Below are positions 19,318 through 28,523 of a stretch of 64,000 nucleotides of DNA, piece after piece. Numbering within the stretch: the stretch's first letter is position 1; every line of letters begins with the position of its first letter. The position numbers and the translations under genes are program-made. The DNA comes from Nocardiopsis sp. FIRDI 009 (GTDB taxonomy: Bacteria; Actinomycetota; Actinomycetes; Streptosporangiales; Streptosporangiaceae): contig NZ_QPNC01000013.1 in NCBI RefSeq assembly GCF_003386285.1, positions 93,664-157,663 of the forward strand, given 5' to 3'. The notes under the pieces are model-generated. The model did not search any database and was not told the DNA's origin. It saw nothing but the letters and a program-made list of their open reading frames with translations.

Positions 19318-20724
19318 TCATCCCTCCCGGGGCGTGGTGGGTTCCTGAGTCCGGCGGGCGCGGTGCGCGGCCAGAAAGTCGCGGTACCAGCGGTAGCTGT
19401 CCTTGGGATGGCGTTCCAACGTCTCGTAGTCGACGCGGACCAGCCCGAAACGCTTGTCGTAGCCGTGGGCCCACTCGAAGTTGTCCAGCAGCGACCACAC
19501 GAAGTACCCGCGTACGTCCACGCCCGCCTCCAGGGCGCGGGACAGGGCGGCCAGGTGCGCGCGCAGGTAGTCGACACGCTCGCGGTCGCGGACCCGACCG
19601 CTCCCGTCGGGCCGGTCGTCCTCGGCGGAGCCGTTCTCCGTGATGAGGACGGGCGGCAGGTCCGGGTAGCGCCGGTCGAGGTCGACGAGCAGGTCGGTGA
19701 AGGTGTCGGGAAGCACCGGCCAGCCCATGGTGGTGTGCCGCACGCCCTCGAAGGGCACCTGCTCGACGCCGATGTCCGCTGCGGTGCGCCGCGCGGGGTC
19801 GGCCTCGGTGTGCGGGGCGTCGCGCAGCATGATGGGCCGGTAGTAGTTGATCCCCAGGAAGTCCAGGGACCGGCCGATGATGTCCAGGTCGCCCTCGGCG
19901 CGGTAGGAGCCGTCGGCCAGCGGCCCCCAGGTCTCCTCCTCGCTGTCGGGGTAGGCGCCGGTGAGGATCGGGTCGAGCCAGACCCGGTTGTGCAGGGTGC
20001 GGGCCCGCTCCACCGCCGCCCGGTCGGCTTCGGAGCCGGTGGCAGGCAGCAGGTGGTCGGGGTTGAGGGTGATCCCCACCTGCCCGGAGGCGGCCGCGCG
20101 CAGCTCCCCGACGGCCAGGCCGTGGGCGAGCAGGAGGTGGTGGGCCGCGGCCAGGGCGGGCGTGCCCTCCCGGGTGCCGGGGGCGTGGCGGCCGACGGCG
20201 TGGCCGAGGAACGCCGAGCAGAAGGGCTCGTTGAGGGTGATCCAGCGGCGCACGCGGTCGTTGAGGCGGTCGGCGACGACACGGGCGTACTCGGCGAAGC
20301 GGTGGGCGGTGTCCCGGGAGCGCCAACCGCCCCCGTCCTCCAGCGCCTGGGGCAGATCCCAGTGGTAGAGGGTGATGACAGGTTCGATCCCGGCCTCCAG
20401 GAGGGTGTCCACGAGGCGGTCGTAGAAGGCCAGCCCCTCCGGGTCGGGGCGCCCCCCGCCGGTGGGCTGGACCCGCGGCCAGGCCACGGAGAAGCGGTAC
20501 AGGTCCACGCCCAGGTCGGCCATGAGCGCGACATCCTCGCGGTAGCGGTGGTAGTGGTCGCAGGCCACGTCGCCGGTCTCGCCCCGGGCGACGCGTCCGG
20601 GGGTGCGGCAGTAGGTGTCCCAGATGGAGGGGCCGCGCGCGCCCTCGTGGGTGGCGCCCTCGACCTGGTAGGCGGCGGTGGCGGTGCCGAAGAGCAGTTC
20701 CGGGGGAAGAACGGGGTCGGTCAT
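19318..20724 (-). CDS. GH1 beta-glucosidase
   Basis: 468 residues, no signal peptide, so cytoplasmic. GH1 motifs are complete: the N-terminal FLFG-like LLFGTATAAYQVEGA, acid/base Glu in TLNEPF and nucleophile Glu in LITENGSAEDD, with FVWSLLDNFEWAHGY near the end. It hydrolyses cellobiose and short cello-oligosaccharides taken up from cellulase action outside. A perfect CebR-type palindrome lies 18 bases upstream of the ATG. It belongs to the same regulon as the GH48 gene although 7 kb away and on the other strand. Confidence 0.93.
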   Translation of the reverse strand: MTDPVLPPELLFGTATAAYQVEGATHEGARGPSIWDTYCRTPGRVARGETGDVACDHYHRYREDVALMADLGVDLYRFSVAWPRVQPTGGGRPDPEGLAFYDRLVDTLLEAGIEPVITLYHWDLPQALEDGGGWRSRDTAHRFAEYARVVADRLNDRVRRWITLNEPFCSAFLGHAVGRHAPGTREGTPALAAAHHLLLAHGLAVGELRAAASGQVGITLNPDHLLPATGSEADRAAVERARTLHNRVWLDPILTGAYPDSEEETWGPLADGSYRAEGDLDIIGRSLDFLGINYYRPIMLRDAPHTEADPARRTAADIGVEQVPFEGVRHTTMGWPVLPDTFTDLLVDLDRRYPDLPPVLITENGSAEDDRPDGSGRVRDRERVDYLRAHLAALSRALEAGVDVRGYFVWSLLDNFEWAHGYDKRFGLVRVDYETLERHPKDSYRWYRDFLAAHRARRTQEPTTPREG

Positions 20725-20741
20725 GGTGGACCCTTCAGGGT

Positions 20742-20774
20742 TGGGAGCGCTCCCATACTATGTGGGCGGTCCCA
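20742..20774 (-). promoter_or_regulatory. CebR/CelR-type operator before the beta-glucosidase
   Basis: TGGGAGCGCTCCCA at 20742-20755 is a perfect 14-bp palindrome identical to the known cellulose-regulator site. A weaker half-match (TGGGCGGTCCCA, 20763-20774) follows, overlapping the end of the TetR-like gene. Location 18 bases before the start codon predicts repression in the absence of cellobiose. Confidence 0.92.
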
Positions 20775-21320
20775 GGCCGGAGCCGGGACGGCACGCCGCC
20801 AGGACGCACCGACCCCCGACGTGAGCGGTGTCCGCGACCAGCTCGCCGGACTCGACCCCGCGCCGCACGGCCGGGACGAACATGTCCAGGGCGCGTTCGG
20901 GGTTCCTCCGGGGACGGTCCCCGACGGGATGTCCCTCGATACCCGCCGCACCGGTGAGCATCCCGCGGAACCGGACGAGGTCCGGGTCCCGGCTGGCACG
21001 GCGGACCGCGGCGGCCATCCCGTCGAACAGCTCGCGGACGCTGGTGGGCTCGCGCTCGTGGACCTCGCGGTAGACGTCCTCCCGCAGCTCGACGACGGCG
21101 ACGAAGAGGTCGCGCCTGCTCGGGAAGTGGTGCAGCACCCCCGCGTCCGTCACACCCGCCTCGCGGGCGATGTCGGCGATGCGTGCGTCTCGTACCCCTT
21201 GCGTCCGAACTCCCGGGTCGCGGCGGCGAGGATCGCCGCGCGGCGCGTGTCACCGCGCACGATCCGCCTGTCGTCGATCACGGCCGTTCCGTCCTCGCTC
21301 AGGGATGCCGTACGCGGCAT
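20758..21320 (-). pseudogene. TetR-family regulator, frame broken in the helix-turn-helix
   Basis: From ATG 21320 a TetR N-terminus reads RRAAILAAATREFGRKGYE, then the frame leaves the family at about 21195. The natural continuation RIADIAREAGVTDAGVLHHF and the ligand domain read in another frame to 20758. One missing base near 21195 explains it. The stop codon reached is TGA at ~21150. The gene precedes the beta-glucosidase on the same strand. Either a true loss-of-function mutation in the DNA-binding helix or a sequence error. Confidence 0.7.
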
Positions 21321-21387
21321 CATAGGCCGCCCCGACCCGGGACGGCCTATGTGCCTGGACGGTCGCGAGGTCCGGCGGTCCCGGCTC

Positions 21388-21762
21388 TCAGTGGAGGCAC
21401 AGGCAGAAAGGATGGCCCGCCGGGTCCGCGTAGACCCGCCAGTTGGCCTCCGGGTGCAGCTGGTCGGTGCGCTCCAGCACCGTCGCGCCGAGCTCCAGCA
21501 CGCGCTTCTCGTCCGCCTCGATGTCGTCCACGTCGAAGTCCAGGTGCACCTGCTGGGGCGCCTGCTGCCCCGGCCACTGCGGCGGACGGTAGTCCCGCAC
21601 CCGCTGGAAGGCCAGCGGCGTCCCCTCGAACCCGCGCACCTCCACCCAGTCCGGGTCCTCCGGATCCACCACGACCTTCCCGCCGAGCAGTTCCGCGTAG
21701 AACTCCGCGAGCCGTACCGGGTCCGCACAGTCCAACGCGACAGCCTGAAGCCTGCGAATCAT
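21388..21762 (-). CDS. VOC-family (glyoxalase-like) protein
   Basis: 124 residues from ATG 21762, which has AGGAG-type sites upstream; the frame is open further but without similarity. A beta-alpha-beta-beta-beta VOC fold is indicated by AVALDCADPVRLAEFYAELL, VHLDFDVDDIEADEKRVLEL and DPAGHPFCLC, the last carrying the usual metal/substrate region of Glo_EDI_BRP proteins. Function is unknown; many are antibiotic-binding or isomerase/dioxygenase proteins. Stands alone. Confidence 0.78.
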   Translation of the reverse strand: MIRRLQAVALDCADPVRLAEFYAELLGGKVVVDPEDPDWVEVRGFEGTPLAFQRVRDYRPPQWPGQQAPQQVHLDFDVDDIEADEKRVLELGATVLERTDQLHPEANWRVYADPAGHPFCLCLH

Positions 21763-22079
21763 CTCCTGCTCTCCTGCCTCTCCGTCCCTCAGGTCCTTCG
21801 GTCCTCCCAGCGGCACAGCCCTACCCGGACAGCCAGGAGAAGCGCTCCGCGTAACGTACAGGGGCCGTCCGACAGATTCCAGGGTCCCGTGAGCGGTTCC
21901 GCGGCCGTTCCGCCCTCCGCGGACCGGCCACCGACCCCACGTCCGGCGGGACAGGGATCTGGACGCCGATGTCGACTGGGGCGAGCGGCCGAGGGGAGCG
22001 GGCCGCACGGGTCGAAGGCGCGCACCGCCTCGCCTTCCTCCTGTGGGGGTTCACGCGGGAAGCCGCTCGGACGCCTGCG

Positions 22080-23513
22080 TCACGCCCCCTGTCCCCCGGA
22101 TCCCAGCCAGGCGGCACCGTCGGCGCCCCAACGGGTGGGCGGGGCGGCCCAGGTCCTGGGGGACCCCTCGTAGCGGACCGGCGGGAGCGCGTGGCGCAGC
22201 GGTCCGTAGGGGGAGGCGGTCTCCGTCAGCCAGTCGGCGGCCTCGTAGACGCCCTCCCGCACGGGCTCGGGGGTGACGCCGTGCAGCAGCCAGTCGGCGG
22301 TCCCGGCCAGGGAGAACCGCAGGAGGCGGCCCCGGCCGTCGGCCTGCCGGTCGGTCAGCGCCCGCAGCACACCCGCGGCCAGCAGGTAACCGGTGCCGTG
22401 GTCCAGCGCCTGGGCGGGGAGTACGCCCGGACGGCCCTCCGGGCCCGCCTCGATCGCCGCGATGCCGCGGGCCGCCTGCACCAGGCTGTCGAACCCCCGC
22501 CGGTCGGCCCACGGGCCCGACCACCCCCAGGCGCACAGTTGGGCGACGACCAGGCCGGGTCGGCGGGCCATCAGCTCCCGGGCCGCCAGTCCGCGCCGGT
22601 CGAGGGAGCCGGGCCGGTACCCGGTCACGACCACGTCGGCCGAGTCGAGCAGCCCCCGGAAGACGCCCCTGCCCTCGACCGAGTCCAGGTCCAGCAGGGT
22701 GGAGCGCTTGCCCCACCCGGTGTCGATGTGGCTGTCGGGGTCCTCGGGGAGTCCGGGTGAGTCCACGCGCAGCACGTCCGCGCCCAGCAGGGCGAGGGTC
22801 CGGGTGGCGACCGGACCGGCGATGACCCGGGTCAGGTCCAGGACCCGCACCCCGGCGGCGGGCAGGGGGGCGGGCGGCAACCGTCGCCCACCGGCCCCCT
22901 CGGCCGCCCCGGCCTCGGCCAGGGGTTGGCCGCCCGTGACCGAACCCCCATCCGGCTCGGGAGCCACGGCCACCGCCAGTCCGCCGGCCGCGTAGACCCT
23001 CTCCTGGACCTCCTGTGCGGGGAGCCCCGCCACCGTCTCGGTGAGCCGCCCGACCAGCGCCGCCCCGCCGTCGTCCTCCCCGGACCCACCGCTCGCGCCG
23101 CTGTGGCCCCCACCGCCGTCGATCCCCAGGGCAGCCAGCAGCCGGGCGCGGTGGTGGGGGTAGTTCGCGTGGGTGCGCACCCACCCGTCGGCGGCCCGCC
23201 AGAAACCCGACAGGGGCGCGAAGGGGGTCAGCGCGCGGCCGTCCACCAGCAGGTGCCGTTCGCTGACGAACGCGGTGGCCACCGCGGCCTCGTCCACCTC
23301 CGCCCCGGGGACGGTCCCCCCGTTGCGCGCGGCCAGCAGCTCGGCCGCGGCCAGCGAGCACACCCCGACCGTCGCGCGGGCGAGTTCCCGCACCGGCAGC
23401 ACGGCGGGGAGCACCTCCCCCGCGCCCCGGTAGGACACCTTCGCGGTCAGGTGCTCGGGTCCGCCGACCGCCCGCCATGCCTGGACCGTCGTCGCATCGG
23501 GTTCGTTCGTCAT
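22080..23513 (-). CDS. family III CoA-transferase (CaiB/BaiF type)
   Basis: 477 residues from ATG 23513. The C-terminal two-thirds has the class III pattern VRVLDLTRVIAGPVATRTLA, LLGADVLRVDSPG and DVVVTGYRPGSLDRRGL. The N-terminal ~200 residues are a diverged copy of the same fold (RATVGVCSLAAAELLAARNG), giving a tandem-domain protein as in some actinobacterial members. Enzymes of this family move CoA between organic acids; the acid here is unknown. It is divergent from the E1 dehydrogenase gene across 387 bases. Confidence 0.82.
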   Translation of the reverse strand: MTNEPDATTVQAWRAVGGPEHLTAKVSYRGAGEVLPAVLPVRELARATVGVCSLAAAELLAARNGGTVPGAEVDEAAVATAFVSERHLLVDGRALTPFAPLSGFWRAADGWVRTHANYPHHRARLLAALGIDGGGGHSGASGGSGEDDGGAALVGRLTETVAGLPAQEVQERVYAAGGLAVAVAPEPDGGSVTGGQPLAEAGAAEGAGGRRLPPAPLPAAGVRVLDLTRVIAGPVATRTLALLGADVLRVDSPGLPEDPDSHIDTGWGKRSTLLDLDSVEGRGVFRGLLDSADVVVTGYRPGSLDRRGLAARELMARRPGLVVAQLCAWGWSGPWADRRGFDSLVQAARGIAAIEAGPEGRPGVLPAQALDHGTGYLLAAGVLRALTDRQADGRGRLLRFSLAGTADWLLHGVTPEPVREGVYEAADWLTETASPYGPLRHALPPVRYEGSPRTWAAPPTRWGADGAAWLGSGGQGA

Positions 23514-23900
23514 GGCCTCATACTCTCCGTTCCGCCCCCGCCGTCCCCGCACCGGGGGTGGGACCACGGCCACGGGGGTTCGGGGCGGGGTCCGGCGCAC
23601 CGGACGCGGAGCGGGTTCCGCACCGTACCGTGTGACCGGGCATCCGGCCACCGCCGCGCTTCCTCGGTCCCGTGGCCGCGGTCGGCTCACAGCACCGCCC
23701 CCGCTCACCCATGAGACACCGGGAGAGCGACCGGCCGATACGGTGGCGAACCCGCCGAGACGACGGGACCGTCCACCGAACCGAAGCAAGTTCACCCCGC
23801 CGGGTCTTGGCACGCGGGCCGGTGGGAACCATCGTGGAGGAACACGCGCACGCCGACCGGCGCGGCCTGACCCCCGACGGACACGGAGGACTCCACCCCG
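23514..23900. other. divergent intergenic region
   Basis: 387 bases between the CoA-transferase and the E1 dehydrogenase starts. It must contain both promoters, but I cannot assign clear -35/-10 boxes. GGAGG at 23884-23888 is the likely ribosome site for the E1 gene. No repeat or small gene was recognised. Confidence 0.5.
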
Positions 23901-26141
23901 ATGAGCGACACAGGCGGCCCCGCCGCCGTCGACCGGCACTTCCGAGACGCGGTCACCGCCCTGCCCCCGACCGAACCGCGCCCCGCAGCGGCGCCGATCA
24001 CGCCCGACAGTCAGATCACCGGCGACGACCTGCTACGGATCTTCACCGCCCAGGCGGGCAGTCGACAGCTCGACTTCGCCGCCCGCGAACTGGGCGCCAG
24101 GAAGCAGGGCTTCTACAGCATCGGATCCTCCGGCCACGAGAGCAACGCCGCGGTCGCCGCCGCGCTGCGCCCCAGCGACCCCGCGCTCCTGCACTACCGG
24201 TCCGGCGCCTTCTTCCTGTACCGCGGCGGCCAACTCCCGGGACAGCAACCGCTGTGGGACGTCCTGCTCGGCGTCGTCGCCGCCGCGGAGGAACCGATCA
24301 GCGGCGGTCGACACAAGGTGTTCGGCAGCAAATCCACCGCCGTGATCCCCCAGACGTCGACCATCGCCTCGCACCTGCCGCGGGCGGTGGGGCTGGCGTT
24401 CGCCATCGAACGCGCGGCACAGCTCGGGGTGGAGACCGAATGGCCGACCGACGCCGTGGTGGTGTGCAGCTTCGGCGACGCCTCGGCCAACCACTCCACC
24501 GCGGCGGGCGCGATCAACGCCGCCCTGCACTCGGCCCACCAGGGCATCCCCATGCCCATCCTGTTCGTCTGCGAGGACAACGGCATCGGGATCAGCGTGC
24601 GCACCCCCGCCGGGTGGATCGACAACGCCTACGGCCACCGCCCGGGCCTGCGCTACTTCACCTCGGACGGCAGCGACCCGATGGACGCGTTGACGATGGC
24701 CGCACGGGCCGCGGAGTGGGTGCGCCGGAACCGGGCGCCCGCGTTTCTGCGGCTGCGGACCGTCCGGCTGATGGGGCACGCCGGGTCCGACGTGGAGACC
24801 GCCTACCGGAGCCGGACCGAGATCGCGGCGGGCCTGGAGCACGACCCGCTCGTGGGCACCGCGCGCCGCCTCGTCTCCTCCGGCGTGCTCACCCCCCAGG
24901 AGGTCATCGACCGCTACGACCGCGTCCGCGACGAGGTCACCGAGCTCGCCGAGAAGGCGTGTGCCCGGCCCAGGCTCCGGACGGCGGCCGAGGTCGTCGC
25001 GCCGCTCGCACCGCATCGCCCCCGGGCGGTGCGGGCCGACGCCGCGCGCACCGCGCCCGAGGCCGACCGGCGGCGGGCGTTCAGGGGGACCCCGCCCGAG
25101 GGCGAGGGGCCGGTGACCCTGGCCCAGGCCGTCAACGGCACGCTCGCCGACCTGCTGTGCCGCGACCGCGACATCCTGGTGTTCGGTGAGGACGTGAGCC
25201 GCAAGGGCGGCGTGTACGGCGTCACGAAGGGGCTGCGCAGGCGGTTCGGGGCGCGCCGGGTCTTCGACACGCTGCTGGACGAGCAGAGCGTCCTGGGCGC
25301 CGCTCTGGGGGCGGCGCTGTCGGGTTTCGTGCCGATCCCCGAGATTCAGTACCTGGCCTACCTGCACAACGCCGAGGACCAGATCCGCGGCGAGGCCGCC
25401 ACGCTGTCCTTCTTCTCCCGCGGCCAGTACCGCAACCCGATGGTCGTGCGCATCGCGGGCTACGCCTACCAGAAGGGCTTCGGCGGACACTTCCACAACG
25501 ACCACTCGGTGGCCGCCCTGCGTGACATCCCCGGCGTGGTGATCGCGTCGCCCTCCCGGGCCGACGACGCCGCCCACATGCTGCGCACCTGTGTGGCGGC
25601 GGCGCGCGAGGACGGCCGGGTCTGCGTCTTCCTCGAACCGATCGCGCTGTACCACACGCGGGACCTGCACGAGCCCGGCGACGGCGGCTGGCTGGCGCCC
25701 TACCCGCCGCCGGATGCCTGGGGCGCGCGCCACGTCGGACTCGGCCGGGCCCGCACCTACGGCGACGGGACCGACCTGACCCTGGTCACCTTCGCCAACG
25801 GGGTGCCCATGTCCCTGCGCGTGGCACGCCGCCTGGCCGAGCGCGGGATCCACGCCCGGGTGCTGGACCTGCGCTGGCTCGCCCCGCTGCCCGCCGCCGA
25901 CCTGCGCAGGGAGGCCGAGGCCACGGGCCGTGTGCTGGTCGTCGACGAGACCCGCCGCACAGGGGGCGTGGCCGAGGCGGTGCTCGCCGAACTCGTCGAC
26001 GCGGGTTTCGGCGGCGCGTTGGGGCGGGTGAACAGCCTGGACAGTTTCGTCCCCCTGGGCCCGGCCGCCGACCAGGTGCTGTTGAGCGAGGAGATGATCG
26101 AGGAGGCCGCCCGGCGGCTGCTGTCCGCGGACCGCCGGTGA
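23901..26141 (+). CDS. fused alpha/beta E1 component of a 2-oxoacid dehydrogenase
   Basis: 746 residues. Residues 1 to about 370 are an E1-alpha with the thiamine-diphosphate motif GDASANHSTAAGAINA and the later VCEDNGIGIS; residues about 395-746 are an E1-beta (VFGEDVSRKGGVYGVTKGL, FDTLLDEQSVLGAALGAALS). The likely reaction is oxidative decarboxylation of a branched-chain or related 2-oxoacid onto a lipoyl E2. In most branched-chain complexes alpha and beta are separate chains; here one chain holds both. No E2 or E3 gene lies nearby, so it must share those encoded elsewhere. Confidence 0.88.
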   Translation: MSDTGGPAAVDRHFRDAVTALPPTEPRPAAAPITPDSQITGDDLLRIFTAQAGSRQLDFAARELGARKQGFYSIGSSGHESNAAVAAALRPSDPALLHYRSGAFFLYRGGQLPGQQPLWDVLLGVVAAAEEPISGGRHKVFGSKSTAVIPQTSTIASHLPRAVGLAFAIERAAQLGVETEWPTDAVVVCSFGDASANHSTAAGAINAALHSAHQGIPMPILFVCEDNGIGISVRTPAGWIDNAYGHRPGLRYFTSDGSDPMDALTMAARAAEWVRRNRAPAFLRLRTVRLMGHAGSDVETAYRSRTEIAAGLEHDPLVGTARRLVSSGVLTPQEVIDRYDRVRDEVTELAEKACARPRLRTAAEVVAPLAPHRPRAVRADAARTAPEADRRRAFRGTPPEGEGPVTLAQAVNGTLADLLCRDRDILVFGEDVSRKGGVYGVTKGLRRRFGARRVFDTLLDEQSVLGAALGAALSGFVPIPEIQYLAYLHNAEDQIRGEAATLSFFSRGQYRNPMVVRIAGYAYQKGFGGHFHNDHSVAALRDIPGVVIASPSRADDAAHMLRTCVAAAREDGRVCVFLEPIALYHTRDLHEPGDGGWLAPYPPPDAWGARHVGLGRARTYGDGTDLTLVTFANGVPMSLRVARRLAERGIHARVLDLRWLAPLPAADLRREAEATGRVLVVDETRRTGGVAEAVLAELVDAGFGGALGRVNSLDSFVPLGPAADQVLLSEEMIEEAARRLLSADRR

Positions 26142-26374
26142 GGGTGGCGTCGAGGCGCCGGCGGGCACCGGAACGGAGACCTCCGCATGGCCACGCCGAC
26201 ACGGACACCGCACAGGGGCGGGAGTGGGTCCCGGGGTGTTCGTGCCGGGTTCTGTGACCGGCCTGCGAGGGGTCCGCTCACCGGCGGGCCCGGCCGGGGG
26301 CGCGGGTGCCGCTGGTGCGCCGGTCCTGGCCGCCTGCCTCCGGTTCGGCCAGGGCCCGCCGGTCATCGGTTGCA

Positions 26375-26605
26375 CCCCGGGCGGCGGTTGATCCACGGCC
26401 TACGGTTCCGGGCGCGGACTGGCATACCGTGGTGGGACCGGCCCGAGCGGTACGGGTCCGTGGGAGACGGGGTAGGGGTTGTTCCGCCGCGGGCAGCGCA
26501 AGGACACCTGGAGCCGCATCTTCGAGCGACTCCAGGCCCGGGCCGCCGCGAAGGAGCTGATCACCTGGGGCATCTCGGTGGACTCCACCATCATCCGCGG
26601 CCGGT
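26375..26605 (+). pseudogene. IS5-type transposase remnant
   Basis: Two pieces in different frames read like the N-terminal part of actinobacterial IS5-family transposases: LIHGLRFRARTGIPWWDRPE up to about 26465, then RRGQRKDTWSRIFERLQARA and ITWGISVDSTIIR to about 26600. The SVDSTI segment carries the first catalytic Asp of the DDE set; the rest of the gene and both insertion-sequence ends are missing. It marks the left edge of a decayed mobile region reaching about 30.2 kb. Confidence 0.75.
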
Positions 26606-26775
26606 GCGCCCGTCCAGGCCGCGGTACAGGCACTGGCCGTTGCCCAGGGCTCGGGGGGACGCGCGGTACCCGCCTGAGCCGTCGATGCCCGGTAACGCCA
26701 TGACGTCGGTGACGCGGCCACTGTGTGGAGCCGCGCCCCACCGGCGCGGAGGTCGGCTGTGAGGAGCTACCGAAG

Positions 26776-27480
26776 ATGTTCCAGGAACTGGTGCGGTATG
26801 CGCCCACGGTGCATGACGCGACGGTGCGCGGGGCGCTCTACCCTCGGCGGTCCCTGGTTCTGGTCGCCGGGGTCCCCGGGGCCGGGAAGAGCACCCTGCT
26901 GCGGCGGCTGTTCGGTCTGCGCGGGGACGAGGAGCGGACTGTGCTCACCGCGGACGGTGTGCGGGTGATCGACTCGCTGCAGTCGCGGTACCGGCTGGGA
27001 TCGCTGCTCGGCCGGGTCCCCTACCCACTGTGGCGCTGGGTGGTGCACGTACTGCACCTGACCCGGGTGGCCGCGGCGCTGTGCGGCGGCCCGGTGGTGG
27101 TGCACGAGTGCGGGACCCGGCGCCCGGTCCGCGTGCTGCTCGCCCTGCTCTGCCGACTCCGCCGGTACGAGGTGCACGTGCTGATGATCGACGCCACCCC
27201 GCAGGAGGCCCGGAGCGGGCAGAACGCCCGGGGGCGGCGGGTGACCGAGCGCAGCCACCGGGTGCATTCGCGGCGCTGGCGGCGGCTGCGCGCGGCCACC
27301 CGGCACGGGCCGACGGCGTTCGCGCCGGGCGCGCGCAGTCTGCTCGCGCTCGACCGGCGCCGGGCGCGGGAGCTGGCCTGGATCCGGTTCGGCCCCTGCG
27401 CGAACGACCCTAGCCTCCTGCACACCGCGGTGGAGTCGCCCTCCACCCAGCTTGAACTCGTGGTGTCCCCTACCCCGTGA
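26776..27480 (+). CDS. P-loop ATP-binding protein, kinase-like
   Basis: 234 residues from ATG 26776 (GAGGAG nine bases upstream); in-frame GTG 26725 is possible but has no ribosome site. Walker A is GVPGAGKST at about residue 39. The segments after it (LTADGVRVIDSLQSRYRLGS, GGPVVVHECGTRRPVRVLLA, VHVLMIDATPQEARSGQNAR) resemble small AAA/zeta-toxin-like nucleotide or polynucleotide kinases. It is intact but lies among IS and integrase remnants. The substrate is unknown. Confidence 0.72.
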   Translation: MFQELVRYAPTVHDATVRGALYPRRSLVLVAGVPGAGKSTLLRRLFGLRGDEERTVLTADGVRVIDSLQSRYRLGSLLGRVPYPLWRWVVHVLHLTRVAAALCGGPVVVHECGTRRPVRVLLALLCRLRRYEVHVLMIDATPQEARSGQNARGRRVTERSHRVHSRRWRRLRAATRHGPTAFAPGARSLLALDRRRARELAWIRFGPCANDPSLLHTAVESPSTQLELVVSPTP

Positions 27481-27696
27481 CACTGGCTGGTCAGGCGGTA
27501 CGACGTCTCCATGGGGCACGCACGAGGGGCGGGTTGACGCCCCAGGGGCGACAGCGACGAGAGCAGGTGCGTAGACGGGCGGCCGAGCACGTCGCCCGTG
27601 GTGACAGGACCGGGAGCATCACCAGGGAGCTGCGGGTGAGGGCGCGGTCGGTATGACGCTGGCGACGCGCCTGGGTCCTGAGCGGGAGGCGGCCGG

Positions 27697-27805
27697 TGGC
27701 GCGGGTACGCGGCACCGGCTCGGGCACGACCGTCGGCGGCTTGAGCCCGCGCATCGGGTTGGGGATCTCCTCCTCGGCCAACCACCTGACGAACTGCCGC
27801 AGGCG
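27697..27805 (-). pseudogene. tyrosine recombinase (integrase) fragment
   Basis: The minus-strand sequence LRQFVRWLAEEEIPNPMRGL continuing KPPTVVPEPVP is the SAM-like core-binding domain end of XerC/D-type phage integrases, where the next residues would enter the catalytic domain. No Arg-His-Arg-Tyr catalytic part is recognisable around it, so only a fragment remains. Confidence 0.65.
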
Positions 27806-27924
27806 TGGAACTGGTGGTCGAGGTAGGAGTCCTCATGGCCGCGGCGGCGCAGCCGCACCGGCCAGAACCGTACTGATCAGCGGGCGTCTCCCCATGAGGG
27901 AAAATCCATGAGCCAACGAATAGA

Positions 27925-28104
27925 TCAGGACGGATCACCAGGATCACGTTCCACAATTTCCACGCATGAGTGGGTGGGTATGGGAGAGGCCACCTCCGTC
28001 ACCCCCTCTCGGCGGACTCGTTCCTCGATCTCGGCGAGGCGTCTTCGCAGGGCATCGATGCCGTCCTGACGGAGTATCTGGATCAGCGGTTCGTTCTCAG
28101 TCAC
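27925..28104 (-). CDS. small hypothetical protein
   Basis: 59 residues from GTG 28104, with GGAG upstream. The middle is a charged amphipathic stretch (DALRRRLAEIEERVRREGVT) likely to form a coiled coil. Base composition is lower in GC than the surroundings. An upstream frame on the same strand ends at 28097 (…WDDEEFESPEGVFDPM then WSSDCD), overlapping this start by eight bases, so a short two-gene unit is possible. No family recognised. Confidence 0.4.
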   Translation of the reverse strand: MTENEPLIQILRQDGIDALRRRLAEIEERVRREGVTEVASPIPTHSCVEIVERDPGDPS

Positions 28105-28523
28105 AGTCCGAACTCCAGGGACCCATAGGATCGAAGACACCTTCAGGTGATTCGAATTCTTCATCATCCCATTGTTGTGGAATCTGAGCGTAACCCGCGC
28201 CCTGCACACCTGATGGTCGTGCCTGAAGGACGACCGCTCCTTCGAGGAGGAGTGCGTGGAGGGCCACGTCCCAGCGGTCCACGAGGGCACGGACACGCCT
28301 GAGCCCACCGACTTCGACGCCTGGAGCCACGTCGGTGTGGCGAGCACGCGCCGCTACGCGGTCACCGCCTACACGCGGCCGGGGTTGCTCCGGGGATCGG
28401 AGGCGTACCCCGGGTGCCGTCAACGAACGTGGCACCACCCGTGAACGAGAGGGACCCACCGTGGTCTCCTGCCCGCGCATGCCTCCACCAGGCTGGAGCT
28501 CCAGGGGACGACGGACGGTGGGC

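Noticed and set aside
18727..22173. Very long plus-strand open frame (over 1100 codons)
   Set aside because: It is the antisense of the GH1, TetR and VOC genes, whose minus-strand proteins have clear motifs. Long antisense frames are normal at this GC content.
24033..26396. 787-codon minus-strand frame
   Set aside because: Antisense of the fused E1 dehydrogenase.
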